NCBI RefSeq assembly: GCF_028473745.1
Contig: NZ_CP101137.1
Location: 6,889,501-6,953,500 of the forward strand
DNA: 64,000 nt
From: Streptomyces sp. M92
GTDB lineage: Bacteria; Actinomycetota; Actinomycetes; Streptomycetales; Streptomycetaceae
Reading direction: 5' to 3'
Positions 33,479 through 46,630 of this stretch are shown piece after piece. Position 1 is the first letter of the stretch; each line of letters opens with the position of its first letter. The notes below the pieces were generated by a model. That model saw only the letters and a list, made by a program, of their open reading frames with translations, made no database searches and had not been told where the DNA came from. A program made the translations under genes and the position numbers.

Positions 33479-33808
33479 GGGTGGGACGGGCCTCTCGGGC
33501 AGGGGCGGACAGCGGGCAGCGCACCAGTCTACGAGCCCGAAGAACACGGGTAGCCGCCGACGGCGGCGCACCCCCACGGCAGACCTCAGCCTCTCGACCG
33601 ACTGGAAACGGGTGGTGCGCGGGCGGGAGAGAAACACGCCGATGGCCGAAGGCCGAGGCGCGCATCCCGCACAACCAGGCGCACGCATATGCCTCCACGC
33701 CCCCACCCCGTGACCAGCGGAGCGCCCACGCGTTGGTCAAGGAAGAGTTGACCACCGGGCCGCCCGCGCGGCCCGATTCCTTTCAACGCCGGTTCGAGAG
33801 GCTTGTTC
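33479..33808. promoter_or_regulatory. Divergent region with an inverted repeat at 33734-33754
   Basis: This 330-bp gap separates fmt (minus) from a small HTH-like gene (plus). I see no gene in it. TGGTCAA (33734-33740) and TTGACCA (33748-33754) form a perfect 7-bp inverted repeat with a 7-bp centre. The right arm reads as a -35-like TTGACC about 60 bp before the plus-strand start, so a bound protein could block that promoter. Confidence 0.45.
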
Positions 33809-34360
33809 ATGGCCGACCACGCAACCCACGACGCCCAGGCTCGGGCCAGCCTGCACTTGCTGGTGCGGGACATCGAGCGGGTCCGCCGGCAGGTGGACGC
33901 ACTGCGCACCCTCACCGCCCAGCTGGGCAACGTCTACCGCCCGCGCCGCTCCGGCCCTTCCACGGGCTTCGTCGTCTACGGACGCGCCCCCGCCCCGACG
34001 GTCCGTCTCGCCCAGGAACTCCGGGACAGTGTCGAGACCCTGGTCACCGCCGCCGTGGACTTCGACCGCTCGCTCGGCTTCTCGTGGGACGCGGTGGGCT
34101 CAGCGCTCGGCGTCACCAAGCAGGCGGTGCACCGCCGGTACGGCTCCCGCCGTGCCGCCGCCCAGACGGCACCCGCCGCCGAGACCACCGAGCACGCACC
34201 GGAGCCGGCCGGCAGCCGCCCGGTCAACGTGGGCTCCGGTCTGCCCGCCGTGCCCACCGTCCCGGCGGCCCGTTCGATGCCGACCCAGCCGACGGCGGGC
34301 AGTCCGGCCCTGCGCGAGGACGTCCGGCCCACGGCCTTCCCCGGCCCGCGCAACGGCTGA
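33809..34360 (+). CDS. Small protein with an HTH-like segment, unknown function
   Basis: The protein has 183 residues. The N-terminal part (about 10-45) is a charged helix (SLHLLVRDIERVRRQVDALRTL). Residues about 85-118, FDRSLGFSWDAVGSALGVTKQAVHRRYG, form a good helix-turn-helix of the kind seen in sigma region 4 or in plasmid-type regulators. The C-terminal 60 residues are Pro/Ala/Thr-rich and probably disordered. I do not recognise a named family. ATG 33809 has GAGAGG seven bases upstream. It is convergent with priA. Confidence 0.7.
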   Translation: MADHATHDAQARASLHLLVRDIERVRRQVDALRTLTAQLGNVYRPRRSGPSTGFVVYGRAPAPTVRLAQELRDSVETLVTAAVDFDRSLGFSWDAVGSALGVTKQAVHRRYGSRRAAAQTAPAAETTEHAPEPAGSRPVNVGSGLPAVPTVPAARSMPTQPTAGSPALREDVRPTAFPGPRNG

Positions 34361-34443
34361 GCCGCACGCACCGGGGCTCACACCGGCCCTCCGCCTCCCC
34401 GCTCCCCCGGGCAGGCGGAGGGCCGGGCCGTGTGCGGGCGGTC

Positions 34444-36594
34444 TCAGCCGATGTCGAGCGGATCGATCCGCACCCACACCGCCGTGTCACTCCCCCGCGC
34501 CATCCGCGCCGCCTGCGCGGCCTTCAGCGCGCCGGCCAGCGCCGCTCCGCGCCCCGGCGGTACCCGGATCAGCGCGCGCTCCCAGTGTTCGCCCGGTGGC
34601 GGCGCGCCCACGCGGCGCGGACGCCCCACGGCCGTGACCGGCAGCGGCACGGGACCGAGCACCTCGGCCTCGCCCGGCAGTGCGGCCGCCCCGAGGAAAT
34701 CGGCCACCGCCTCCGCGGGCCCGGCCACGGACGCCATCCGCGAAACCGGCGGGAAGCCCAGCTCGGCCCGCTCGGCCAGCTCCCGCAGCGCGTGACCGAC
34801 GGGATCCCAGCGCACCAGCGCCTGCACCGGCCGCAGGGTCGGCTCGGCGACGGCGACGACGGTGCCCCCGGCGCCCTGCGGGCGCACCAGCGCGGCGGCG
34901 GCCAGCCAGCGCCGCAGCGCGTCCTCACCGGCGCGCAGATCGGGCCGCCCGAGCATCGCCCAGCCGTCGAGCAGCAGCGCCGCCGCGTAGCCGCCCTCCG
35001 CGACGGGTTCGGCGCCCGGGGTGCTCACCACCAGTGCGGGTGCCTCGGACACGGTGTCGAGCACATGCTCGCGCCCTGAGGTGCGCACGGGCACGGCCGG
35101 GAAGGCGCGCCCCAGTTCCTCGGCGGTACGACGCGCACCCACGACCTGGGCGCGCAGCCGGAACGCCCCGCACTCCGGGCAGTGCCAGGCCCCCTCCTCG
35201 CGCCCGCACCAGCCGCACCGCAGCGCGGATCCGGACTCCTGGCCCTCCAGCGGCCCCGCGCAGTGCCGGCACCGCGCGGGTGTCCGGCACGAGGCGCATG
35301 CCATCCGGGGGACGTAGCCCCGGCGGGGCACCTGCACGAGCACCGGACCGCGCCGCAGCCCGTCCCTGACGGCCTGCCAGGCGAGGGTCGGCAGCCGGGC
35401 GGCGCGGGCGGCCTCGTCCCTGGCCAGGTCCTGGTCCCCCACAGTCCGCACCAGCGGGGCGGCGACCCGGACCTGCTCGCGTGCGGCGATCAAGGGCCGG
35501 GCCCAGCCGGTCTCCACGAGCTGGGCGGCCTCGACGGTGCAGCCCCAGCCGCCCAGCAGGAAGGCGCACCGGTCCTGGGCGGCGCGCAGCAGCAGCACCT
35601 CGCGCGCGTGCGGCTGCGGTGCGTGCGGCTCACTGTGGCTGTCGTCGCCGTCGTCCCAGAGGGCGACCAGGCCTAGGTCCCGCACCGGCGCGAACATGGC
35701 GGCCCGGGTCCCGATCACGGCCCGCACCGCCCCCCGGCGTACCGCGAGCCACTGCGCGTACCGCTTCTCGGGCCCGGCGTCGGCGGTGAGCACCGCGTGC
35801 CGTCCCTCGCCCAGCAGGGCGGTCAGCGCGGCGTCGGCACGGGCGACCGCCCGTCCGTCGGGCAGGACGACGAGCGCGCCCCGCCCCGAGGCCAGCGTCG
35901 CCGTGACGGCCGTCGCCAGTTCCCCCGCCCACTGCGGACCGGGCAACGCGTTCCACACTGCGCGCGGCGCGCCCCCCGAGGCGAGGGCCGCCACGAACGC
36001 CTCCCCCTGCTCGTACCGCGCCCACGGCCCCGGCTCCGGCACCGGCGGCGGGGGCAGCGGGTCCGGCGACGTCCGCTTCTCGGCGCGCGCGCTGCGGGGC
36101 GGCACGGCAAGCTGCAGGACGTCGGCGAGACTGCCCGCGTACCGGTCCGCGACCGCCCGCGCGAGTCCCAGCAGCTCCCCGTCGAGCACCCGCTCGGGCG
36201 AGACGACCTGGGCCAGCGCGGCGAGGGGGCCCGAGTAGTCGGACTCGGCGAGCCGCTCCACCAGGAACCCGTCGACGAGTCCGCCCCCCTCGCGCCGCCC
36301 CTCCCGCACCCGGTGCCGCCCGGCCCCGAAGCGCACCCGCACCCGCACTCCCGGCTGGGCGTCGGCGTCGAGCTCCTCGGGCACCGCGTAGTCGAAGTAG
36401 CGGTCGAGATGGAGCACGCCCTTGTCGACGAGGACCCGGGCGACGGGCAGCTCCTTGGCGAGGGCCGCTCCGCGCCAGGTTCTCGGCTTGGCCCGCGGTG
36501 CCTTCGCCCGGCGCACACTCTCCCGGATGAGCGCGAGCTGCTCGGGCGGCGCGTCTCCCGCGCCGGCGTCCGTCGCTTCGTTCTCGCTGCTCAC
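34444..36594 (-). CDS. priA: PriA-like primosomal protein, helicase motifs degenerate
   Basis: This 716-residue protein has the PriA domain order: a 3'-DNA-binding domain (about 45-150; ARVLVDKGVLHLDRYFDYAVPEEL), a helicase-like core and a cysteine-rich zinc domain (about 430-490; CASCRTPARCRHC, then CGWC and CPEC). In the core the Walker A GxGKT is absent (VVLPDGRAVARADAAL), and the DEEH box reads WDDGDDSH. Actinobacterial PriA proteins are known to lack helicase motifs, so this one probably acts as a replication-restart scaffold without ATP-driven unwinding. The GTG at 36594 has no clear ribosome-binding site; a leaderless start is possible. Confidence 0.9.
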   Translation of the reverse strand: MSSENEATDAGAGDAPPEQLALIRESVRRAKAPRAKPRTWRGAALAKELPVARVLVDKGVLHLDRYFDYAVPEELDADAQPGVRVRVRFGAGRHRVREGRREGGGLVDGFLVERLAESDYSGPLAALAQVVSPERVLDGELLGLARAVADRYAGSLADVLQLAVPPRSARAEKRTSPDPLPPPPVPEPGPWARYEQGEAFVAALASGGAPRAVWNALPGPQWAGELATAVTATLASGRGALVVLPDGRAVARADAALTALLGEGRHAVLTADAGPEKRYAQWLAVRRGAVRAVIGTRAAMFAPVRDLGLVALWDDGDDSHSEPHAPQPHAREVLLLRAAQDRCAFLLGGWGCTVEAAQLVETGWARPLIAAREQVRVAAPLVRTVGDQDLARDEAARAARLPTLAWQAVRDGLRRGPVLVQVPRRGYVPRMACASCRTPARCRHCAGPLEGQESGSALRCGWCGREEGAWHCPECGAFRLRAQVVGARRTAEELGRAFPAVPVRTSGREHVLDTVSEAPALVVSTPGAEPVAEGGYAAALLLDGWAMLGRPDLRAGEDALRRWLAAAALVRPQGAGGTVVAVAEPTLRPVQALVRWDPVGHALRELAERAELGFPPVSRMASVAGPAEAVADFLGAAALPGEAEVLGPVPLPVTAVGRPRRVGAPPPGEHWERALIRVPPGRGAALAGALKAAQAARMARGSDTAVWVRIDPLDIG

Positions 36595-36702
36595 GCCTGC
36601 ATTCTTACCAAAGACCACTGACAACCGACGGCGCCCGAGTACACACCGCGTCTCATCGGCGACGGTCCGAATGGGCCGTGGACCACCCGGCCACGTCGCA
36701 CC

Positions 36703-36724
36703 TGACGTGACGTGACGTGACGTG
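36703..36724. repeat. Tandem TGACG microsatellite
   Basis: The pentamer TGACG is repeated four times plus two bases. It lies in the 381-bp gap between priA and metK, about 110 bp upstream of the priA start. The remaining sequence of the gap has no gene I can support; it ends in the metK terminator. Confidence 0.8.
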
Positions 36725-36885
36725 CCGTCCTCCCGAGATCCAGACGGCAGCGGTCACGTGTTCCCACTTCACCGCACGCGACGGGGCGCGCTCCATTGGA
36801 TGTACCCGCGGCCTGCGCACCGGGAGGGTGATCAGCGTAGGCGAGCGCGCCGGGGGCACGCGAACGCATTCTCGGCGCGGCAGGA

Positions 36886-36950
36886 CGCCGGACGTGCCGA
36901 GGCCCGGCGCCCCCGTCGGGACACCGGGCCTCGGCACGTGCCGTCCGGCG
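36886..36950 (-). terminator. Very strong terminator hairpin after metK
   Basis: ACGTGCCGAGGCCCGG (36892-36907) and CCGGGCCTCGGCACGT (36924-36939) form a perfect 16-bp stem with a 16-nt loop. Outer arms CGCCGGAC (36886-36893) and GTCCGGCG (36943-36950) can extend it. It starts 26 bp beyond the metK stop. Confidence 0.85.
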
Positions 36951-36975
36951 GGGACGGCGGTGGCGTCTCGTGCGG

Positions 36976-38184
36976 TTACAGCCCTGCCGCCTGCCGCAGC
37001 GCCTCCACGCGGTCCGTGCGCTCCCAGGTGAAGTCGGGCAGCTCACGGCCGAAGTGGCCGTACGCGGCGGTCTGGGCGTAGATCGGGCGGAGCAGGTCGA
37101 GGTCACGGATGATGGCGGCCGGGCGGAGGTCGAAGACCTCGTCGATCGCCTTCTCGATCTTCTCGGCGTCGATCTTGGCGGTGCCGAAGGTCTCGACGAA
37201 GAGGCCGACGGGCTCGGCCTTGCCGATCGCGTAGGCGACCTGGACCTCGCAGCGGGAGGCGAGGCCGGCGGCGACGACGTTCTTGGCGACCCAGCGCATC
37301 GCGTAAGCGGCGGAGCGGTCGACCTTGGACGGGTCCTTGCCGGAGAAGGCACCGCCGCCGTGGCGGGCCATGCCGCCGTAGGTGTCGATGATGATCTTGC
37401 GACCGGTGAGGCCGGCGTCGCCCATCGGGCCGCCGATCTCGAAGCGGCCGGTCGGGTTGACCAGCAGCCGGTAGTCCTCCGTGTCGAGCTTGATGCCGTC
37501 GTCCAGCAGCGCCTTGAGCTCGGGCTCGACGACGAATTCCTTGATGTCGGGCGCGAGCAGCGACTCCAGGTCGATGTCACTGGCGTGCTGGGAGGAGACG
37601 ACGACGGTGTCGAGGCGGACGGCCTTGTCGCCGTCGTACTCGATGGTGACCTGCGTCTTGCCGTCCGGGCGCAGGTAGGGGATGGTCCCGTTCTTGCGGA
37701 CCTCGGACAGGCGCTTGGACAGGCGGTGCGCCAGGAAGACCGGGAGCGGCATCAGCGTGGGCGTCTCGTCGGACGCGTAGCCGAACATCAGGCCCTGGTC
37801 GCCGGCGCCCTGGCGGTCCAGCTCGTCCTCGTCGCCCTCGACCCGGTTCTCGTACGCGGTGTCGACACCCTGCGCGATGTCCGGGGACTGGGCGCCGATG
37901 GAGACCGAGACGCCGCAGGAGGCGCCGTCGAAGCCCTTCTTCGAGGAGTCGTAGCCGATCTCCAGGATCTTGCCGCGGACCAGGTTGGCGATGTCCGCGT
38001 AGGCCTTGGTGGTGACCTCGCCGGCCACGTGCACCAGTCCGGTGGTGATCAGGGTTTCGACGGCGACCCGGGAGGTCGGGTCCTCACGCAGAAGCGCGTC
38101 GAGAATGGTGTCGCTGATCTGGTCAGCGATCTTGTCGGGATGACCTTCGGTCACGGACTCCGAGGTGAACAGGCGACGGGACAC
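36976..38184 (-). CDS. metK: S-adenosylmethionine synthetase
   Basis: MetK makes SAM from methionine and ATP. The 402 residues equal the length I recall for Streptomyces MetK. Conserved segments are ESVTEGHPDKIADQ (substrate His/Lys), GAGDQGLMFGYA, and the P-loop GGGAFSGKDPSKVDRSAAY. I chose GTG 38184 (SRRLFTSES) because AGGGAG lies four bases upstream; an ATG 63 bp further up would add a low-complexity tail. SAM supply affects antibiotic production and sporulation in Streptomyces. No SAM riboswitch is visible in the 240-bp leader. Confidence 0.97.
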   Translation of the reverse strand: MSRRLFTSESVTEGHPDKIADQISDTILDALLREDPTSRVAVETLITTGLVHVAGEVTTKAYADIANLVRGKILEIGYDSSKKGFDGASCGVSVSIGAQSPDIAQGVDTAYENRVEGDEDELDRQGAGDQGLMFGYASDETPTLMPLPVFLAHRLSKRLSEVRKNGTIPYLRPDGKTQVTIEYDGDKAVRLDTVVVSSQHASDIDLESLLAPDIKEFVVEPELKALLDDGIKLDTEDYRLLVNPTGRFEIGGPMGDAGLTGRKIIIDTYGGMARHGGGAFSGKDPSKVDRSAAYAMRWVAKNVVAAGLASRCEVQVAYAIGKAEPVGLFVETFGTAKIDAEKIEKAIDEVFDLRPAAIIRDLDLLRPIYAQTAAYGHFGRELPDFTWERTDRVEALRQAAGL

Positions 38185-38424
38185 AACGCTCCCTGGGGTT
38201 GCAGCGGCTGCTGGCTGATCATTGGTGGACGGCACGGGGAGCTGCACCCGGCGACGTCCGAGAACAGTTTATCGGTCGCGCTCCGCCGCGGGCCCACCCG
38301 TCTCGGCTGTCGGAAGGGCTGTGACCTGCGGCACGGGCATTCTGCCCAGAACGGAGCGCCCTTGGCCAGGGGCGCCACGCTCGAATACGCGGGGTTGGCG
38401 GGGTCCGTGGAGTGAATGAGTCAT

Positions 38425-39627
38425 TCAGCCGAGCCGTTTCGCCACGAGGTCCCATACGGTTTCGGCCAGTGTTTCCTTCGGTCCGTGTGTCACCGGGGTC
38501 TCGCTGCCGTCGGCACCGAGGACGACCGCCTCGTTCTCCTCCGAACCGAAGGTCTTGTGCTCCCCCACCTCGTTCACCACGAGCAGATCGCAGCCCTTGC
38601 GCTTCAGCTTGGCCCGTCCGTTGGCGAGGACGTCGTCGGTCTCGGCGGCGAAGCCGACGATCACCTGGCCGGGGCGCGCCCGGTCGCCCGCGATCTCGGC
38701 GAGGATGTCCGGATTGCGCACCAGGGCGATCGGTGCGGGCTCCTGGTCGTCCTTCTTCTTGATCTTCCCGGGGGCGTACGCGGCCGGGCGGAAGTCCGCG
38801 ACCGCCGCGGCCATGACGACGGCGTCGGCGTCGGCCGCGGCATGCAGCACGGCCTCGCGTAGCTCCACGGCAGTGCCCACCGGGACGACGTCCACACCGG
38901 CCGGGTCCGGCAGCGACGCGTTCGCCGCGACGAGCGTGACGCGGGCGCCTCGCGCGGCGGCGCTGCGGGCCAGGGCGTACCCCTGCTTGCCGGAGGAGCG
39001 GTTGCCGAGGAAGCGGACCGGGTCGAGGGGCTCGCGGGTGCCGCCGGCGCTGACCACGACGCGCCGTCCGGCGAGGTCCGGTGCGCGCACGCCGCGGGCG
39101 AGGACCCGGCGGCAGACCTCGAAGATCTCGCCCGGGTCGGGCAGCCGTCCCTTGCCGGTGTCGACGCCGGTGAGCCGGCCGACGGCCGGCTCGATGACGA
39201 CGGCGCCCCGGCGGCGGAGCGTCGCCACGTTCTCCTGGGTGGCCGGGTGCTCCCACATCTCGGTGTGCATGGCGGGGGCGAACACGACGGGGCAGCGGGC
39301 GGTGAGCAGGGTGTTGGTGAGGAGGTCGTCGGCGAGACCGTGGGCGGCCCTGGCGAGCATGTCGGCGGTGGCCGGGGCGACGACGACGAGGTCGGCGTGC
39401 TGGCCGATGCGGACGTGCGGGACCTGGTGGACGTCGTCCCACACCTCGGTCGACACCGGGTTGCCGGACAGGGCCGACCAGGTGGCGGCGCCGACGAAGT
39501 GCAGCGCGGAGGCGGTGGGGACGACGCGGACCTCGTGCCCCGACTCCGTGAGTCTGCGCAGCAGCTCACAGGCCTTGTACGCGGCGATTCCGCCGCTGAC
39601 CCCCAGAACGACCTTGGGCTTGTCCAC
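38425..39627 (-). CDS. coaBC: Bifunctional phosphopantothenoylcysteine decarboxylase/synthase
   Basis: CoaBC carries out two steps of coenzyme A biosynthesis. The 400-residue protein has an N-terminal flavoprotein decarboxylase, CoaC (about 1-185; GVSGGIAAYKACELLR, then APAMHTEMW, the actinobacterial form of PAMNxxMW), and a C-terminal synthase, CoaB (about 190-400; VVSAGGTREPLDPVRFLGNRSSGKQG and the KxKKK-like AYAPGKIKKK loop). The GTG at 39627 begins DKPKVVLGVSGG. It lies downstream of rpoZ, as in many actinobacteria. Confidence 0.96.
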   Translation of the reverse strand: MDKPKVVLGVSGGIAAYKACELLRRLTESGHEVRVVPTASALHFVGAATWSALSGNPVSTEVWDDVHQVPHVRIGQHADLVVVAPATADMLARAAHGLADDLLTNTLLTARCPVVFAPAMHTEMWEHPATQENVATLRRRGAVVIEPAVGRLTGVDTGKGRLPDPGEIFEVCRRVLARGVRAPDLAGRRVVVSAGGTREPLDPVRFLGNRSSGKQGYALARSAAARGARVTLVAANASLPDPAGVDVVPVGTAVELREAVLHAAADADAVVMAAAVADFRPAAYAPGKIKKKDDQEPAPIALVRNPDILAEIAGDRARPGQVIVGFAAETDDVLANGRAKLKRKGCDLLVVNEVGEHKTFGSEENEAVVLGADGSETPVTHGPKETLAETVWDLVAKRLG

Positions 39628-39770
39628 CGTCTCTCCCCGGCTCGGATGACGCGCTCGGGCAGCGCGTACGACCCATCACACACCACAGGCCCGACAGTCG
39701 GGCTGCCGGGCCTGTGGATAAGTCAGCTTCAGGCTGAAAATACTACCGCCGATGCGACGGTGGCACTGGA

Positions 39771-40043
39771 TTACTGCGCCGGGCCTTCGATGGCCTCGGA
39801 GGTCAGCAGACCCGCGTTGATCTCGCGCAGGGCGATCGAGAGCGGCTTCTCGTGGACGTGGGTGTCGACGAGCGGACCGACGTACTCGAGGAGACCCTCG
39901 CCGAGCTGCGAGTAGTACGCGTTGATCTGGCGGGCCCGCTTGGCCGCGTAGATCACGAGGCTGTACTTCGAGTCCGTGGCCTCGAGGAGCTCGTCGATCG
40001 GCGGGTTGATGATGCCCTCGGGCGCGGAGATGGAAGAGGACAC
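39771..40043 (-). CDS. rpoZ: RNA polymerase omega subunit
   Basis: Omega stabilises the beta-prime subunit of RNA polymerase; loss in Streptomyces affects antibiotic production and morphology. The 90-residue protein contains the conserved core PPIDELLEATDSKYSLVIYAAKRARQIN and a C-terminal helix (HEKPLSIALREINAGLL). The start is a GTG at 40043. It sits between gmk and coaBC on the same strand, the standard gmk-rpoZ-coaBC order. Confidence 0.97.
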   Translation of the reverse strand: MSSSISAPEGIINPPIDELLEATDSKYSLVIYAAKRARQINAYYSQLGEGLLEYVGPLVDTHVHEKPLSIALREINAGLLTSEAIEGPAQ

Positions 40044-40105
40044 GCTCTACCTTCCGATGGATGGGAAAGATTCAGTCGGGACGACCGCTGGGTGACCAGT
40101 AACGA

Positions 40106-40699
40106 TCACACGACGTTCGTCAAGGCTAGCAGCTCGCGCGCCACGTCCTCGACGGAGGTGTTCACCAGCGTCTGGTCGAACTCCGGCTCGGCCGCCAGCT
40201 CGATCCGGGCGGCGGCGAGGCGGCGCTCGATGACCTCCGGGGGCTCGGTCCCCCGGCCGGTGAGCCTGCGCACCAGCTCCTCCCAGGAGGGCGGGGCCAG
40301 GAACACCAGCTGGGCCTCCGGCATGGACTCCCTGACCTGCCGCGCACCCTGGAGGTCGATCTCCAGCAGCACCGGCTCACCCGCCTCCAGGCGCTCCAGC
40401 ACGGCAGCTCGCGGCGTGCCGTAGCGGTTGCCGGCGAACTCGGCCCACTCCAGCAGCTCGCCGTTGGCGATCAGCTTGTCCATCTCCTCGTCGGTGACGA
40501 AGAAGTAGTGGACTCCGTGCTGCTCGCCGGGGCGGGGCTTGCGGGTCGTCGCCGACACCGAGAGCCAGAGCTCGGGGTGTTCCTTGCGCATATGGGCGAC
40601 GACCGTGCTCTTGCCGACCCCCGAGGGGCCGGAGAGCACGGTCAGCCGCGGACGTGATTCCGGGGGTACGGGGGTCGTCCCCCGGGATGTTGCAGCCAT
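40106..40699 (-). CDS. gmk: Guanylate kinase
   Basis: Gmk phosphorylates GMP to GDP. The 197-residue protein has the P-loop LSGPSGVGKSTV (about 22-33), the GMP-binding SATTRKPRPGEQHGVHYFFV, then GELLEWAEFAGNRYGTP and LLEIDLQGARQVR. The first 17 residues are a proline/threonine-rich extension. It follows sihf by about 50 bp on the same strand and precedes rpoZ. Confidence 0.97.
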   Translation of the reverse strand: MAATSRGTTPVPPESRPRLTVLSGPSGVGKSTVVAHMRKEHPELWLSVSATTRKPRPGEQHGVHYFFVTDEEMDKLIANGELLEWAEFAGNRYGTPRAAVLERLEAGEPVLLEIDLQGARQVRESMPEAQLVFLAPPSWEELVRRLTGRGTEPPEVIERRLAAARIELAAEPEFDQTLVNTSVEDVARELLALTNVV

Positions 40700-40748
40700 G
40701 CGGCGATTATTCCAGTTGTTCCGCAGTGGTCCGGACTCAGCTTCTGAC

Positions 40749-41072
40749 TCAGCTGCCGGTGCTGCCGAACTCGCGCTCCAGGGAGGCGATCTGGTTGGAA
40801 CCGAGGCCGCGCACGCGACGGCTCTCGGAGATGCCGAGCCGCTCCATGATCTGCTTGGCGCGGACCTTGCCCACGCCCGGCAGGGACTCGAGCAGGGCGG
40901 AGACCTTCATCTTGCCGATGACGTCGTTCTCCTGGCCCTGCTTGATGACCTCGTGGAGGGAGGCGCCGGAGTGCTTGAGTCGATTCTTGACCTCGGCCCG
41001 CTCCCGGCGAGCCGCGGCGGCCTTTTCGAGCGCGGCTGCGCGCTGTTCAGGGGTAAGGGGCGGAAGAGCCAC
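40749..41072 (-). CDS. sihf: Streptomyces integration host factor (sIHF)
   Basis: sIHF is a nucleoid-associated protein needed for normal sporulation, septation and chromosome compaction; it is unrelated to E. coli IHF. The 107-residue protein begins ALPPLTPEQRAAALEKAAAARRERAEVKNRLKHSG and carries the C-terminal helix-two-turn-helix LLESLPGVGKVRAKQIMERLGI, matching the length known for sIHF. GTG 41072 has GAGGTG ten bases upstream. It lies between pyrF and gmk with a 232-bp upstream gap. Confidence 0.96.
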   Translation of the reverse strand: MALPPLTPEQRAAALEKAAAARRERAEVKNRLKHSGASLHEVIKQGQENDVIGKMKVSALLESLPGVGKVRAKQIMERLGISESRRVRGLGSNQIASLEREFGSTGS

Positions 41073-41304
41073 GCCTACGTCACCTCGGATGTCGAACTGT
41101 CGGATACGGACCGGTGAGGAACCTAGTCGCCCCACACCTGGGGAGTCGCGAGCAACACGCTTGCCCGTTGACTCTCGACGGAGACTAGCGGTCAAGTCCG
41201 CCAGAGTCAGCGAGAACGGCGGAAAAGTCCTGGTCAGCCTCTGTCAGGCCAGACATTTCAGACATATCGCCTCTGATTTGAGGATGCATCCAAGGTCTGG
41301 AAGC
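41073..41304 (-). promoter_or_regulatory. AT-richer leader region upstream of sihf
   Basis: The 232-bp gap between pyrF and sihf is clearly less GC-rich than its surroundings, especially 41190-41300. It contains CCCCACACCTGGGG (41133-41146), a small hairpin. CCAGAC/GTCTGG arms (41249-41254 and 41295-41300) may belong to the end of the pyrF transcript. Promoter elements cannot be fixed with confidence: TTGACC occurs on the minus strand (about 41190-41195) without a good partner. Confidence 0.4.
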
Positions 41305-42149
41305 CTAGGCGGCCGCCACCGCGGTCCTGACCTCGTCGGCGAAGCGGTCCGCCGCGTTCCGCAGCGCGGTCGCGTCGGGACCGTGACGAAGGACACCCCG
41401 GCTGACGTTCGGCACGACATTGCGCACCGCCGCTCCGAACACCTCCGGCAGGTCGGCCGGCGTCGCGCCCTGGGCACCGATGCCCGGCGCGAGGAGCGGG
41501 CCGTTGACGTCCAGGTCGTACGACGACAGGTCGCCGAGTGTGGCGCCGACCACCGCACCGAAGGAGCCCAGGGGCGCCTCACCCGCGTTCTCGGCGGCCA
41601 GGTGCGCCAGCATCGTCGCCCCGACGCTCCGCCCGTCGGCCCGCACCGCGTGCTGGACCTCGCCACCCTCGGGGTTGGAGGTGAGTGCCAGCACGAACAG
41701 CCCCGCGCCGCTCTCGCGCGCCAGGTCGACGGCGGGCTTCAGGGAGCCGTAGCCGAGGTACGGCGAGACGGTCAGCGCGTCCGAGAACAGCGGCGCGTCC
41801 TCGCGCAGGAAGGACTCGGCGTACGCGGCCATGGTGGAGCCGATGTCACCGCGCTTGGCGTCCATGACGACCAGCGCGCCGGCCGCCCGTGCCTCCTCGA
41901 CCGACTTCTCCAGGACCGCGACACCCCGCGAGCCGAAGCGCTCGAAGAAGGCGCTCTGCGGCTTGAGGACGGCCACCCGGTCGGCCACGGCCTCCACGAC
42001 GGTGCGGCTGAAGCGCTCCAGCCCCGCCACGTCGTCGTTCAGGCCCCACTCGGCGAGCAGGGAGGCGTGCGGGTCGATGCCCACGCACAGCGGCCCGCGT
42101 TCGTCCATGGCACGGCGCAGGCGCGCACCGAACGGCTCGTTCGTACCGG

Positions 42150-42153
<4 letters not shown>
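41305..42153 (-). CDS. pyrF: Orotidine 5'-phosphate decarboxylase (type 2)
   Basis: PyrF converts OMP to UMP, the last step of de novo pyrimidine synthesis. The 282 residues fit the larger actinobacterial (type 2) class; LCVGIDPHASLLAEWG is at the start, and the catalytic Lys lies in the VVMDAKRGDIGST loop with its Asp residues. LAPGIGAQGATPADL near the end binds the phosphate. The ATG overlaps the pyrD stop by 4 bp (ATGA), so translation is coupled. Last gene of the operon. Confidence 0.96.
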
Positions 42154-43256
<1,103 letters not shown>

Positions 43257-43280
43257 GGTGTCCTCATGGAGCCCCATGAA

Positions 43281-43310
43281 GAGGGGGACACCGTTTCCGG
43301 TGTCCCCCTC
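43281..43310 (-). terminator. Intra-operon hairpin between carB and pyrD
   Basis: GAGGGGGACACCG (43281-43293) and CGGTGTCCCCCTC (43298-43310) form a perfect 13-bp stem with a TTTC loop, 11 bp after the carB stop and 24 bp before the pyrD start. No T-tract follows. Inside an operon it may protect carB mRNA, thin out downstream transcription, or simply reduce pyrDF expression. Confidence 0.7.
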
Positions 43311-43321
43311 GGGGCCTGCTG

Positions 43322-46622
<3,301 letters not shown>

Positions 46623-46630
<8 letters not shown>

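Noticed and set aside
38185..38424. Possible SAM riboswitch before metK
   Set aside because: None of the SAM-I/SAM-II conserved blocks can be found in the leader.
41185..41265. Minus-strand 26-codon frame with ATG and GAGG upstream of sihf
   Set aside because: About half its third codon positions are A or T, unlike Streptomyces genes; more likely an AT-rich leader that happens to be open.
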